Below are positions 50,880 to 61,700 of a DNA stretch of 64,000 nt, piece after piece. The notes under the pieces were generated by a model. It was not told the DNA's origin. It did not search any database and saw only the letters and a list, made by a program, of their open reading frames with translations. Numbering within the stretch: position 1 is the first letter of the stretch; each line of letters begins with the position of its first letter. The stretch comes from Daejeonella sp. JGW-45 (GTDB lineage Bacteria; Bacteroidota; Bacteroidia; Sphingobacteriales; Sphingobacteriaceae), in assembly GCF_029360805.1 (NCBI RefSeq), contig NZ_JARKNC010000008.1:1-64000 (forward strand), written 5' to 3'. The translations under genes were made by a program, and so were the position numbers.

Positions 50880-52010
50880 TTACCACGGAATATTGGTAAA
50901 ATCCATAATCTGGAACTGGAATCTGCCATCATACGATGCTTCCGGTGGATTCTGCGCTTCTATACCTATATAACCGACCAGTTCATGACTATCATTGATG
51001 ATCTGCATAAAGGCGCTTGGATGGAGATTTCTCGGGTAACATGGATACTCAGAATCAGCCGGCAGACATGCACAGAAGTTTGAGTATGCTACCTGTCGGG
51101 TTGTATTCTGGCTTGCGAGGTGATAAATAATACCTGTTCGGCTGGTGGTACATCCGTTTACGCAGGAAGTCGTCGACTTTTTATGATGCAGTGCCACGCT
51201 ACCTGTTGAAGGAGTGGTAAAGCCCGCCAGGCCCATCCCGGCTTTTTTCCATCCGGAAGTTGGATTGATAACATTCGGTTGGCCGTTAGCTCCCGAGGCC
51301 ACAACATGTTTACCATGAGTATCCGGATAATCAATTCTTGGAGTATTTGCTATTGTTTTAAAATTGCTCCAGCCAGAAGTACTTCCGTAACCATGCCCGT
51401 GAGTCAGGGTATAATTAGATGAGACCAAATTAGCACGTGCTACACCGTAGGAAGGGTAATCGGTTATCGTCCAGCTATCAGTAGCGGTGGTGGGGTTACC
51501 CCCGATGGTTGACCAGGTAATGGTTAAGGTATTCCCGACGTAGGTGTATGTTCCGCTCCAGGAAACATATTGTCCGGATGGATAAACCCAACCATAAGGT
51601 GTATATACATCGCAGGCGCGGCTTATCCCATCAAAGGTACACTGGTGTGCTGAGGCTGTAAATATTGATTTCCCTTTTTTATTTGTACTTTCCCAGGTAT
51701 AGGCAGATCCATTTACTGTACCATTTGACGCATTAAACGTCCAGGTAATGATACGATTCCATACCGAACCTACATTATCAAAATTCCCGAGTGCAACAGA
51801 CCAGTAGGCCCTTCCAGCGGGCAGGGGCTGTGCAGCTAAAACCTGTGCCATACCCTTTTTTGATGGCGATATCGAAGGTTCGATGGTTGCGTCACCACTT
51901 TGTTTACAGGCCGAAAAGCAAATAATGCAGGCCAATATTAATACCTTGACCGGCTTTGAGGAATAAAAGCTCCTGGCAGAGGGCTTCACAGCATGGGTAA
52001 ATTGTTTCAT
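50880..52010 (-). CDS. Orphan cysteine-rich lipoprotein
   Basis: A 376-residue lipoprotein: VLILACIICFSAC ends in a lipobox at Cys35. I do not recognise the family. The mature part has a beta-rich first half resembling a carbohydrate-binding lectin fold, with repeated WTFNASNGTVNGSAYTW and GTYTYVGNTLTITWSTIGG elements. The second half has cysteines in pairs (HQC/RAC, SCVNGC, FCAC, YPC) that could form disulfides and a His-rich LTHGHGYGSTSGW segment. It ends GYIGIEAQNPPEASYDGRFQ. It sits between two paralogous enzyme-like genes, 35 bases from the next gene, so it likely works with them, possibly as a surface substrate binder. Confidence 0.55.
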   Translation of the reverse strand: MKQFTHAVKPSARSFYSSKPVKVLILACIICFSACKQSGDATIEPSISPSKKGMAQVLAAQPLPAGRAYWSVALGNFDNVGSVWNRIITWTFNASNGTVNGSAYTWESTNKKGKSIFTASAHQCTFDGISRACDVYTPYGWVYPSGQYVSWSGTYTYVGNTLTITWSTIGGNPTTATDSWTITDYPSYGVARANLVSSNYTLTHGHGYGSTSGWSNFKTIANTPRIDYPDTHGKHVVASGANGQPNVINPTSGWKKAGMGLAGFTTPSTGSVALHHKKSTTSCVNGCTTSRTGIIYHLASQNTTRQVAYSNFCACLPADSEYPCYPRNLHPSAFMQIINDSHELVGYIGIEAQNPPEASYDGRFQFQIMDFTNIPW

Positions 52011-52111
52011 ATTAATTTAGTTTATAGTGACGCCCTTATTTTGGGTAGTGGCTTCCCCTTAGCTATTTCATACTTAAATTCTAATCTACTACGGCTATTA
52101 GTCCCCTTCCT

Positions 52112-54235
52112 TTATTCTGTAAGCATTAATTTAATCGCCTTCTGTGCCTCGCCGTTTATCTTCGATCGCTTTGAGAGATCCCAAAGGTTTTGGTTTTCCT
52201 GCTGAAGAGCCAGTGTGGTTACGATCCAGCTTTGTGTCCATCCGGTAAGCGTACCCCAAGCACCCCAGCCCTGATCAGCGTTAGATGCCCAGTAATCCCA
52301 TCGCTTGTAATCAAATGCCCGGAACCATGCACCATCCAAAGCCGGGTCGCCCGTGCTCTTCACCTGTATTTTTACCAGAAAGTCTGCGATCTTCCTGACT
52401 GCATTTTTATACTTCGCATCCCCAGTAACTGCCGCAGCTTCATTCAGGGCAAAGAATCCAAAATTAGTCGTGTATAACATATCCCCAACCGGGTCACCGT
52501 TCGAGGCGATCAAAGGTGCCTCGTGTTTGCCATAGTCGGCATTCGTCTTTGTTGCACCATAACTTCCCGTTTCGGATGCTCCAAGCTCTTCGCGGATGGC
52601 GCCGCTTTCATCGAGGTTTTCCAGTAACTTACCTGCAATCAGATCCAACCACTGCCGGTGCCGGGGGGTATCTTCGACACGTATCAGCCAGGCCAGTGGT
52701 AAAATCATCCTGGCCCTTTCCTGCTGGATACCATTGGTCCATTTCCAATTCGGGTAGGCCTCCATAGTCATTGTTATAGCCTTCTTTGCTTTATCCAGCA
52801 GCGGCTTATACCCGGTTTTATCATACAGCCATAAATACGTTGCCCATATCCATGATTCATAATGAGGGTGAGGGTTGATCAGCGGATTCTCCTGAATAGC
52901 CGGCAAACCAGACTTGATAATGCCGGCATCAAACAATTTCGATGAGCGGAATCCGTTCTTACCGGTAGTCCGGAAATTGGCGAGAATACACTCGGCAATA
53001 TAGCGGTCCCAGTCTCCTTTATCCATCCGTGCCGAAGCGCCCAGTGCGCCAAGGATAACACGTGCATTATCATCGCCATAGTACACATCGGGATAGGTAA
53101 GGTTTGTACTCCATCCCACTAAGCCATAAGAAGGCGATTTCGGATCGTTCTTATTTCCGCTCCGCATATTGGAGGTTTTAAACAAATAGTCGAGCAGGTT
53201 TGACGCTATTTGCCTCTGCCCGGCTGAGGTATCCCTGGAGGCGCTTAAGGCATAAGCCACCTCTGCATTACAGTCTGCACGGATCCAGTATCTGTACGTC
53301 TGCGATCCATCCATTTGTATGCGTGAAAGATGCCCTTCAAGCACACCCAACGATCCATCCCCTGAGGGTAGCTTCTGATCTACAGGAGGGCTTTCCTTTC
53401 CAATATATTTGAGATATTGGTTTTCCCAGGATGGATGAATAAAAAAACGTCCCTTATAAAACCAGTCGACACCTTTATTTATCGCTGTCTGGTAATCTTC
53501 ACTGGAAATGTTATCCGATTTTGAATGCATGGGCTTAACCTCCAGGGGCCACTTATCGAACTTCCAGTTTATCGAAGGATTCAAATAATTGAAAATATAC
53601 TCCCAAACGGGCTGTATATGATCCCTCGGACCAAAGCGTGAGGTCAGGGGATTGCTGAGGCGGGTTGTAGCTACAAGCGTGTTGCCCTGGTGAAAAAGAA
53701 TAGGGTCTGGCCTCACATCACTTATTCCGTACTGAGCCCTATCAAATCCGGCAACTTTAGCTACTATGATCAGCGGGTTTTTAGCCGTGGAGCGGATAAC
53801 TGATACGTTATGGATACCAATAAGATCCAGCGAATCAACGTTTCTGAATTTACTGGTATTGATCACGGCTCTTTCCAACTGCGTTTGTATCGTATCCTTA
53901 CCCACGGCAAGATTAGTCGAAACTGCCGGGTATTCGATAAAGACCTTTAGTTTCTTTGCTTTGATCAGCTCTCCTACGCCCTTGTTAAACGCAAGACGCG
54001 TATGCGGATAACCATTTGCAATAAACAATATTCCGGCTCCCTGCTTCGCGGCCTTAACGGCCTGAAGCTGATCTGACACATTGCGGAAGCCGTAATTATT
54101 AGCCTTTAAAATATCCGAAACATTGTTGTCTCCCGTTGAACAGATTATAATATTAGTGCTTTTCATCTGCGCCGAAAGACCCTTTGGTGAGGAACATAAA
54201 ATTAACAGCAGATATAAAATGGTAACTATTCTCAT
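52112..54235 (-). CDS. Two-domain exported protein, paralogue B (alpha/alpha-barrel-like)
   Basis: A 707-residue exported protein (signal peptide to GLSAQ), the sister of the gene at 48706 with the same order of blocks: SGDGSLGVLEGHLSRI, RADCNAEVAYALSAS, DPKSPSYGLVGWS, YYGDDNARVILGALG, GKNGFRSSKLFDAG, PHYESWIWATYLWLYDKTGY, ILPLAWLIRVEDTP, GAIREELGASETG, GDPVGDMLYTTNFGF, YWASNADQGWGAWGTLTGW. The two differ enough over their length to be old duplicates. The N-terminal Rossmann-like domain (NIIICSTGDNNVSDILK) is kept too. Enzyme class is inferred from the barrel-like repeats and not proven. Confidence 0.65.
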   Translation of the reverse strand: MRIVTILYLLLILCSSPKGLSAQMKSTNIIICSTGDNNVSDILKANNYGFRNVSDQLQAVKAAKQGAGILFIANGYPHTRLAFNKGVGELIKAKKLKVFIEYPAVSTNLAVGKDTIQTQLERAVINTSKFRNVDSLDLIGIHNVSVIRSTAKNPLIIVAKVAGFDRAQYGISDVRPDPILFHQGNTLVATTRLSNPLTSRFGPRDHIQPVWEYIFNYLNPSINWKFDKWPLEVKPMHSKSDNISSEDYQTAINKGVDWFYKGRFFIHPSWENQYLKYIGKESPPVDQKLPSGDGSLGVLEGHLSRIQMDGSQTYRYWIRADCNAEVAYALSASRDTSAGQRQIASNLLDYLFKTSNMRSGNKNDPKSPSYGLVGWSTNLTYPDVYYGDDNARVILGALGASARMDKGDWDRYIAECILANFRTTGKNGFRSSKLFDAGIIKSGLPAIQENPLINPHPHYESWIWATYLWLYDKTGYKPLLDKAKKAITMTMEAYPNWKWTNGIQQERARMILPLAWLIRVEDTPRHRQWLDLIAGKLLENLDESGAIREELGASETGSYGATKTNADYGKHEAPLIASNGDPVGDMLYTTNFGFFALNEAAAVTGDAKYKNAVRKIADFLVKIQVKSTGDPALDGAWFRAFDYKRWDYWASNADQGWGAWGTLTGWTQSWIVTTLALQQENQNLWDLSKRSKINGEAQKAIKLMLTE

Positions 54236-54259
54236 GCTTAATGAACGTGTATAGATTGG

Positions 54260-56296
54260 TTATTTATTTATCTTATACTGCCACAGATCTTTACCGCGGC
54301 TAAAATAGAAAGTGCCATTTTTTTCCATGGTTAGTTTAGACGCGGGACTAAGTATCGTGGTAACCGATTTGGTGTTTGGGTTTATCTTAAAAAACTTTCC
54401 CCCTCCTGTTCCATAGATATCCCCGGATGGATGAATGACCATCGAGACATCATGCCAGATATTTCTCTTCTTACGTTCCTCGCTTACCTCGTAAACCAGG
54501 TGCCTTGAAAGAACTTGCTGAGTAGCCGGATTAAAAATGAACAGTATTCCGTCTGCTACTCCCCATATATTGCCGTCAGGGCCGTTCATCAGAAAAGTTA
54601 TTGCTTTCGCATTTTCTACGGGTATAATTTCAAAAGTCTTTTTCTTCTGCACCGGATCCCATACAAAAAGAGATGCCTCATTTTTATCGGGCTGAACACC
54701 GAGGCCTCCCCACACGGAGGTGCCTCCAAACACGTACCCTCCTGAATTTACAAGGCTTACAATCGAGAGCTTTGGCACAACATCATTAAATGTCTCAATT
54801 TTTTCAGTAAGGACATTATACTCTACTAATGATCCTCCGAGAAGCCCATATTCAGGTACTGATCCAAAGAATACCTTGTTTTGCTCCGGCAAGGCCGTGC
54901 CGGCAAAAAACCTGCTTTGCTCAGGGATCTTCGCTATCATTTTGGGATTATTATTCTCCGTACTCCATGGTTTGGCCGTATCATATCGGTATAGACGTCC
55001 ATGCGGATAGATCCCAAAATACATTACCGGACCGTGAAGAGTGACACCTTCGGTCTGCGAAATGCCCCTGTATTCAACTGTCTTACCTGTAGCCGGGTCA
55101 TATGCCGCGTTGCTGCCGCTAAGATAGCCTCCGGTCCAGACCCTTCCGTCAGGGCCCATGCTAACGGCGTTAATACTGATCGGCTGAGGCGGGATTTTCA
55201 GGAATACTGAAGAGGATATGTTGCGGGCGCTGTCATATTTGATCAGCTGGCCTCTCCGGTTAAAGAGATACAGTACGTCAGGCGAGATCCAATGCGATGC
55301 AAGAATACCTGCAGACCGGCCTAACATCTGAGGTGATTCGCCGGGAGCCGCAAGGTCTGCTGAGAAATAACTGACGTCGTCACCGTAAAAAAGCTTGTTG
55401 CCTGATGGCGATTTAATAGCACTTCGCACCCCAATCTTATCCTGTTCCTTCTCAATAACCCCGGTTGTCAGATTATAGGTCAGCGTTTTACCGATGTCGG
55501 TAACGGTAGCAAGCAGGCGGTCGCCGCCAGCCACATCTTTAACCAGTTTGAGATCATAAACAAATGCCTGGTTGTGGTACTTCTCCGGAAGCATTTCTCT
55601 TTTTTTGCCGCTTGCGATATCAAGTTCTACCAGCCGTGCATGAGAACCTATACCCGCATATATTTTACCGGTCGTCTGATTAAGGGCGATGCTGCGCACA
55701 TAATTTTCACCGGGCACGATAGGACCTTTACCCACATCCGTAAATCCCTCTTTCGGGTGGTAGCGGAAAACCCGGCAGCCCGGATAACTTGCCCCAAAGA
55801 TCTCCCCGTCCGCACCCGGGAGCAAATCCCATATATAAGTTTCAGTACCTAATGGCAATCCAAGGTCCTGGGCCGAAGAGGCACCCGGAGTATAACTGTA
55901 CAGGTGCCCTCCTCCTCCGCCTGCATAAAATGTACCGTCGGTAGATACCGTGGCCCCCCAGGCGCCGTCCATATTATCAAGAGGGATATCCGCTACCAGG
56001 TTATTGCTCTTCAGGTCGTATCCCGCCAGATGTGCCGGAAGGCCTCTGACAACGGTATATAGCAAGTCGTTCCCGTTTTGATCTTTTAGAAAAACACCGG
56101 ATTGAACGGTGGTCATGGTTATCTGCGGCCCCAGATTCACAAGTGTCCCGGAATTTACCTGTAATGTATCTTTTGCAACATCCGGAAATAATGCTGTCTT
56201 AGAATTAAGATCCGGGTGAGCGGCGATACAGATGCCGCCGAGATCAGAAAGTAATATCAGAAGCAGCATTGTCGCACGAAGCAAATTAACCTTCAT
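54260..56296 (-). CDS. Secreted beta-propeller protein, paralogue of 37924
   Basis: A 678-residue exported protein (signal peptide to CIAAHP). Blades have the pattern GxFYAGGGGGHLYSYTPG, LLPGADGEIFGASYPGCRVF, GKIYAGIGSHARLVELD, MGPDGRVWTGGYLSGSNAAYDP, YFGIYPHGRLYRYDTAKPWS, EYNVLTEKIETFN, GNIWGVADGILFIFNP. It resembles the plus-strand propeller at 37924 in length and blade spacing. No metal- or cofactor-binding motif stands out. It is the first gene of the four-gene operon to 48706. No copy of the regional operator was found upstream, so this operon may be regulated differently. Confidence 0.7.
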   Translation of the reverse strand: MKVNLLRATMLLLILLSDLGGICIAAHPDLNSKTALFPDVAKDTLQVNSGTLVNLGPQITMTTVQSGVFLKDQNGNDLLYTVVRGLPAHLAGYDLKSNNLVADIPLDNMDGAWGATVSTDGTFYAGGGGGHLYSYTPGASSAQDLGLPLGTETYIWDLLPGADGEIFGASYPGCRVFRYHPKEGFTDVGKGPIVPGENYVRSIALNQTTGKIYAGIGSHARLVELDIASGKKREMLPEKYHNQAFVYDLKLVKDVAGGDRLLATVTDIGKTLTYNLTTGVIEKEQDKIGVRSAIKSPSGNKLFYGDDVSYFSADLAAPGESPQMLGRSAGILASHWISPDVLYLFNRRGQLIKYDSARNISSSVFLKIPPQPISINAVSMGPDGRVWTGGYLSGSNAAYDPATGKTVEYRGISQTEGVTLHGPVMYFGIYPHGRLYRYDTAKPWSTENNNPKMIAKIPEQSRFFAGTALPEQNKVFFGSVPEYGLLGGSLVEYNVLTEKIETFNDVVPKLSIVSLVNSGGYVFGGTSVWGGLGVQPDKNEASLFVWDPVQKKKTFEIIPVENAKAITFLMNGPDGNIWGVADGILFIFNPATQQVLSRHLVYEVSEERKKRNIWHDVSMVIHPSGDIYGTGGGKFFKINPNTKSVTTILSPASKLTMEKNGTFYFSRGKDLWQYKINK

Positions 56297-56416
56297 GATG
56301 AAATAGTATTTTATGGAATGTATTCGATTTATATATTATCACTAGTTTACTGTTAAAAGTATTGGATATTTCCTTTCAAGGAGATGTTTGAGATTCATTT
56401 TTAATGATTTGTATTT

Positions 56417-56577
56417 GAGGTTCCAGCTTTCGCTGGAATGACATGCATTTTTTAGTATTGAGGAGATCCTGACCTTTTCGTCAGGATCGAAGTGCTTACC
56501 ACTCAGATTCCGGCCTTCGCCGGAATCTCCCTATTATACCCCTGACGCATTGTCATTCCAGCGAAAGCTGGAACCTC
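56417..56577. repeat. 27-bp inverted repeat enclosing two hairpins
   Basis: 56417-56443 (starts GAGGTTCCAGCTTTCGCTGG) and 56551-56577 are exact reverse complements. Each arm is itself a palindrome around TTCCAGC/GCTGGAA. Between them lie hairpins at 56465-56488 (GATCCTGA ... TCAGGATC) and 56505-56528 (stem AGATTCCGGC). The arrangement resembles a REP-type or miniature mobile element. The whole could fold into a cruciform. Confidence 0.8.
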
Positions 56578-56723
56578 CTACACCTCAGCAGAAGCTGTAT
56601 TCTAAACTTTCAGCGAAAAGAAACCTCCTAACTCTTCATTAAATTCCATTTTAAACTTTCCCCGCACACTAATGATTTACTATAAGTAAACTATGAACTA
56701 AACAAATAAGTTAAATCGTCTGG

Positions 56724-56754
56724 GGGGAGCGCCCGAAACGGAAAGCGACTCCCC
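56724..56754 (-). terminator. GC-rich hairpin downstream of susD
   Basis: GGGGAGCGC at 56724 pairs with GCGACTCCCC at 56745, with one bulged A in the stem. It lies about 170 bases downstream of the susD stop in the direction of transcription. It could end the susCD transcript or protect its 3' end. No clear U-run follows. Confidence 0.4.
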
Positions 56755-56922
56755 TTCAACGACACTATGCTAATCATAAATTCGTTTTTAATCTGGCTTA
56801 AATTGAAGCATAGAAGCAATTTCTACCATGTAAAGATTGGATAGCTTCCAATGCGCACTATTCGTTGTCGCGGGAGCCCTTATAAAAGAGCCCCCTTGAA
56901 CAACAACTAACACAAAAAACAA

Positions 56923-58740
56923 TTACCATCCAGGGTTCTGTACGAGCAAAGGATTGGCGAGTACCTCTGATTGAGGTATTGGCATACGGTACATTTTCGT
57001 ATCGAAAAATCTGGTGTCTATGGTTTTTATCTGATATTCCATCGTACCGTTTTTCTTATAGACCGGGATCTGTGCCTTGATATCCTTCATGGTGGCCGGA
57101 TCTACTTTCCAGCGACGGACATCCCAGAAACGGTGCTCCTCGTATGCTAATTCAACACGGCGCTCATGGTGGATCTTTGCACGTACCTGATCCTTGGTAC
57201 CCGAAGAAAGAGCTGGCATACCACCTGTTAAGCCTAAATATTCAGACTTTCCTGCTGGATATTTCGCACGCATCCTCACTTCATTCACTGCCTGTAAAGC
57301 TGTTTTACCGATTCCCAATGCATCAACATCGGGACCAAAAGCTTCATTCATCGCTTCAGCGTAGTTCAGTAAAACTTCAGCATATCTCAGGTAGGCATAG
57401 TTCTGATGAACCCGTGTACCGGCGCCGGCCGACCTGGCATCCCAGGTAACATTCAGAGCCTGGTCAGCGAACTTAACACTGAATACAAACGTATTGTAAC
57501 CCTGGGAAGAAAGCAGATATCCCATATTGTGGGCGCCTGACTTATTATGTCCGGGTTCAGGATTGCCGAATTCAGCAGTCTTGCCCAGAACTTTTGATCC
57601 ATTAAATATGCAATCGCGGTAAAAACGCGGGTCACGGTTCTTGAACGGATCCTGGAAGTCATGCCCCGATGCCGGATCGTCAACTGAATAAGCCACTCCA
57701 TTCCTGAGTACCTCGTATTCTTTAACCATATTATAGGTAACCTGGTTAACCCCTCCAATACCATAAGCTCCCGATCCGTTATAGAGTGTATAAGGAACAT
57801 GAGTTGCGCTATGATAGCTCATTGGCTCCTGCATACGGGCGAAAATGATCTCTGAGTTTGTTCTCGTAAGGAAAAGTGTAGAGATATCCGGGTGTAACTG
57901 GTACGTATTCAGTGCGATCACATCCTTGGCAGCCCTGGCAGCTGTTTCCCATTTCTTCAAATCATATTTACCGCTATAGGCTGTACTTGCCGCACTGCTT
58001 GGATCATTCCACAGCGGACTAGCCGCATACAGAAGCATCCTTGCCTTAAGGGCAAGTGCAGCCCCTTTAGTTGCCCTACCGAGGTGAGCATCTGGCTGAA
58101 CCAGGGGAAGATCAGTGGCTGCTTCATCGCACAGTGTGGTGATGTAATCAATAGTTTCATCAAAAGTACTTCGTGGCACCATTATGTCATCGTCAGTCGG
58201 CGACACTACCTTTTTAACAATCGGTAATCCTCCAAACTGTTTAGCCAGCTCCGCCAGGTTGAACGCTAACAAAAATTTTGCTTCTGCTTTCCTGGTTTTG
58301 CGGGTATTGTCATCAAAACTGTACTGGGCATCGGATGGTACATTATCTATGTGTGACAGGAAAAGATTACACGCACGTATCGCGGCATAACCATCTCTCC
58401 AGTCCTGGTACCAGAACATCCCCGTAGAATTAGGTGTCCATGAACCTGCATTAAAATCCCGGACATTGGCATTGCCGGCCAGGATCGTTGATCCGTTATC
58501 AGTAGCAGTTTCCAGGTGAGCCAGATTTCTCCAGCGTGGACCAGCATTATCTGTATGTGCTAGTACCGGACGAATCCGGCGGTATATATCCAGTAAAAAC
58601 CGCTCGCTGTATTGGGGGCTCGCAAATACGTCAGACTCTGTCAGCCCTGTAGTAGCAGGATCCAAAAGGTCGGCTCCTTCCTTGCTGCAGGAAACTGCAA
58701 GGGTCGAAACGAATGCCATTATTATAAAAATCTTCTTCAT
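56923..58740 (-). CDS. SusD/RagB-family outer-membrane lipoprotein
   Basis: A 605-residue lipoprotein (STLAVSC, Cys18). Typical SusD blocks are present: DVFASPQYSERFLLDIYRRI, RKAEAKFLLAFNLAELAKQF, LPIVKKVVSPTDDD, RATKGAALALKARMLLYAASP, LRYAEVLLNYAEAMNEAF, HHERRVELAYEEHRFWDVRRW. It is related to the other SusD at 61893 (shared KGAALALKARxLLYAASP and NYAEAMNEAFGPD), unlike the one at 22951. It pairs with the SusC encoded 21 bases upstream and probably forms the lid of that transporter for the same or a similar glycan. Confidence 0.94.
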   Translation of the reverse strand: MKKIFIIMAFVSTLAVSCSKEGADLLDPATTGLTESDVFASPQYSERFLLDIYRRIRPVLAHTDNAGPRWRNLAHLETATDNGSTILAGNANVRDFNAGSWTPNSTGMFWYQDWRDGYAAIRACNLFLSHIDNVPSDAQYSFDDNTRKTRKAEAKFLLAFNLAELAKQFGGLPIVKKVVSPTDDDIMVPRSTFDETIDYITTLCDEAATDLPLVQPDAHLGRATKGAALALKARMLLYAASPLWNDPSSAASTAYSGKYDLKKWETAARAAKDVIALNTYQLHPDISTLFLTRTNSEIIFARMQEPMSYHSATHVPYTLYNGSGAYGIGGVNQVTYNMVKEYEVLRNGVAYSVDDPASGHDFQDPFKNRDPRFYRDCIFNGSKVLGKTAEFGNPEPGHNKSGAHNMGYLLSSQGYNTFVFSVKFADQALNVTWDARSAGAGTRVHQNYAYLRYAEVLLNYAEAMNEAFGPDVDALGIGKTALQAVNEVRMRAKYPAGKSEYLGLTGGMPALSSGTKDQVRAKIHHERRVELAYEEHRFWDVRRWKVDPATMKDIKAQIPVYKKNGTMEYQIKTIDTRFFDTKMYRMPIPQSEVLANPLLVQNPGW

Positions 58741-58761
58741 ATTCTGTGATATTAAACTGAT

Positions 58762-61700
58762 CTAGAAAGTAACATTAAGCCCTAAAGCGTAAAACTTATT
58801 TTGCGGAGAGTATGCACCCGTTCCGGTTCCATTCGCTGATCCTAGGGTACTAAAATACTCAGGATCGATATTATATTTACCCAGATGATCAAAAGTCAGG
58901 AGATTCGATCCGTTCATAAATATTCTCAGGTTCGCAACCCGCAGTTTCTTATTAATAGATTCTGGGAAGTTGTATCCGATCTCAGCAGTTTTTAAACGCA
59001 AATACTCTGCATTCAATAAATTAAATGTTGATGGCAGCCTTGTTTGCGGTGATCCGCCGAGTTGCAGCGATGGATAAGTTGCCGTAGCACGGGTATCCAG
59101 GCCGCGTGACGGATCGTACACCCAGCGTCCCTCCTTATGAAACGGCTGAACATTCGGACCAAACTCGTTACTTATCGGACCTGAAGGCCGTATACTTACA
59201 TTCGAAGCACCCTGCCAGAAAGTAGAAATATCAAAGCCTTTAAAATCCAGGCTCAGATTGAACCCAAACATCTTCTCTGGAAGATCAGAATAACCGGTGT
59301 ACATTCTGTCATCCGAGTCTATAATCCCGTCACCGTTCAGATCCTTGAACATCAGATCGCCCGGTATCAAAGCACCTACAGGTTTCGGAACAGCCGGATT
59401 AGTAAGATCCGGAGTATCATAGAATTTACCCGTCCAGATATAAACAAACGGCGTGTTGATAGGATTTCCCGCCTCTTTCTGATACGGATATCTCTGCGGT
59501 ACTTCTGCCTTATAATCAATCGTGTTTCTCACAAAAGTATAATTCCCTCCTACACTAAAGCCAAGCTGACCCACTCTATCCCTGTAGCTAAGCTCCATCT
59601 CATAACCTTTATTGGTAACCTTTCCGATATTGAGGGCGGGCAAATTGGTGCTAAGCAGGCCTGTATATACCGGAATATCGCTTCTTCTGGCCAGGATATT
59701 ACTTCTCTTCTCCTGGAACAGGTCTCCTGTAAAGCTTAAACGGCTTTTAAACAAACGGATATCGATACCCACGTTTGCTTTTCTTGCGATCTCCCAGGAC
59801 ACTTTATCATTCCCAAGGGTTCCTTCAATAAGACCGATCTGGCCAACAGGGGAGACACCAAGATTATAGTAGCTCGGATTGGTGTTCGAAGTACCAGGAG
59901 CCGGCGGGTTTATAAACTCATAACGATACAAATAATTAAATCCGGCGATCTGATCATTCCCGATCTCTCCATAAGAGCCTCTCACCTTTAAAAAGTCGAG
60001 CCACTTTACATTATTCTTTACAAAACTTTCTTCAGAAATCACCCAGCCCAAAGCTCCGGCAGGGAAAAGTGCATAACGGTTACCTTTGCTGAACTGGTCT
60101 GAACCATTGTAACCTACGTTCCCTTCAACCAGGTACTTATCTTTAAAAGCATAGGTAAGACGTCCGGCAACACCGCGAAAGGAGCTGGGAAGGTTGATCT
60201 GGATCTCATCGGTTGTTTGAGTGTAAACGGCCATACCAGTTACTTTATGATTCGCTCCAAACGTTCTATCATAGTTTACAGACGCTTCCGTATATTGCGT
60301 ACGTGAGTAGTCCTGGAAGTTGTTATTAATAGAATAAAGAGGAATGGTAGCTGGCCTGACAAGGGTATAGGCCTGAGTAGCGGCGTTATATGACCATATT
60401 GAGGGCTGCTCATAGTTATATTTTGTAGAACCTGAGCCAAATGACATCGCATATTTACCACGGACATAAAGTCCTTTGGTGATGAAATCAAGTTTCTGGG
60501 TCAGTGCAAAGTTGGATTCCAGAGTGTTACTTAACCTTCTGTAAAAGCCGCTTTCGTACAGATCCGACAATGAGTTCCATCCCAATACGCCGTCACCGAC
60601 AGCATACGTACCATTGGGGTTATACAAAGGGCTAGTGTTAGGAAGACGGTTCACGATATCGCCCCAGGCCGTAGCATTAACGCGCTGTCCGCTGCTCTCA
60701 CCCTTGGCTCCAAAGTTAAGGTCGTTTAAACGTCCATTTATCTTGATGTCAAATTGGGTGGTTGGAGTAACAGTGAAATCAAGATTACTGCGAAGATTAA
60801 ATCTTCTGTAGTCATATTTCGTTTTTTCGCTGCTCACAAACAAGCCGCCCGCCTGGTTATATTCACCGGATACATAGTATCTCACCTTATCGGTTCCTCC
60901 TGATACGTTAGCGATGTGCTGCTGCTCTGTAGAATAATCCTTTGTCAGGATATCTCTCCAGTTCACATCCGGATGGGTAAAAGGCTGTTCGCCGGTCTGG
61001 TAATATTGCAGATCCTGTGCAGTATATCGTTCGGCCTGGCCAACGTTTCTCTGTGCTTCATTGTACAGGCTTGCATAATCATACGAGCCAAGGAATTTAG
61101 GAAAAGCCAGCGGCTGAAGCATCCGGAACTGCGTGGTTACATTGATCTTAGGAGTACCCACAGCTCCTCTGCGCGTAGTGATCAGGATCACACCATTAGC
61201 ACCACGAACTCCGTATACTGCTGTTGCTGAGGCATCTTTCAAGATACTGAACTGTTCAATATCTTCCGGGTTTATCCTGGAAAATGACCCCTCCACACCG
61301 TCAACCAACACCAGCGGCTGCTGACCGTTGGTAGTTGCTTTACCCCGGATAAAGAACTGTGCATCGTCCTGGTTACCATTCGAATACCTGTTTTGAGTAC
61401 CGCCAACAGCACCGTCCATGGTACGGGTGATAAGACCGGGAATACGTCCGCCGATCGCATTGGTTAAATTCGAAGGAGCGGCTCGTTTAAGCTCCTTGGT
61501 TTCGATATTACCGATCGATCCGACAAGACTTTCCTTTTTCTGAGTACCGAAACCAACTACCACAACCTCATTCAGCGATCTGGCGTCCTCTTCCATCGAA
61601 ATATTAATTGTTCTGCGCCCGTTTACCTTTACTGTTTGAGGCAAGAAACCTAAATAAGAGAAAACAAGAGACACATTCGGATTAGACACATTGATCGTGT

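Larger units (their letters stand above)
56297..56922. other. 626-bp intergenic region with nested inverted repeats
   Basis: No gene is seen. It contains a 27-base perfect inverted repeat with two hairpins nested inside it (56417-56577) and a separate GC-rich hairpin at 56724-56754. Both lie between the end of the susD gene and the start of the propeller operon. Confidence 0.55.
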
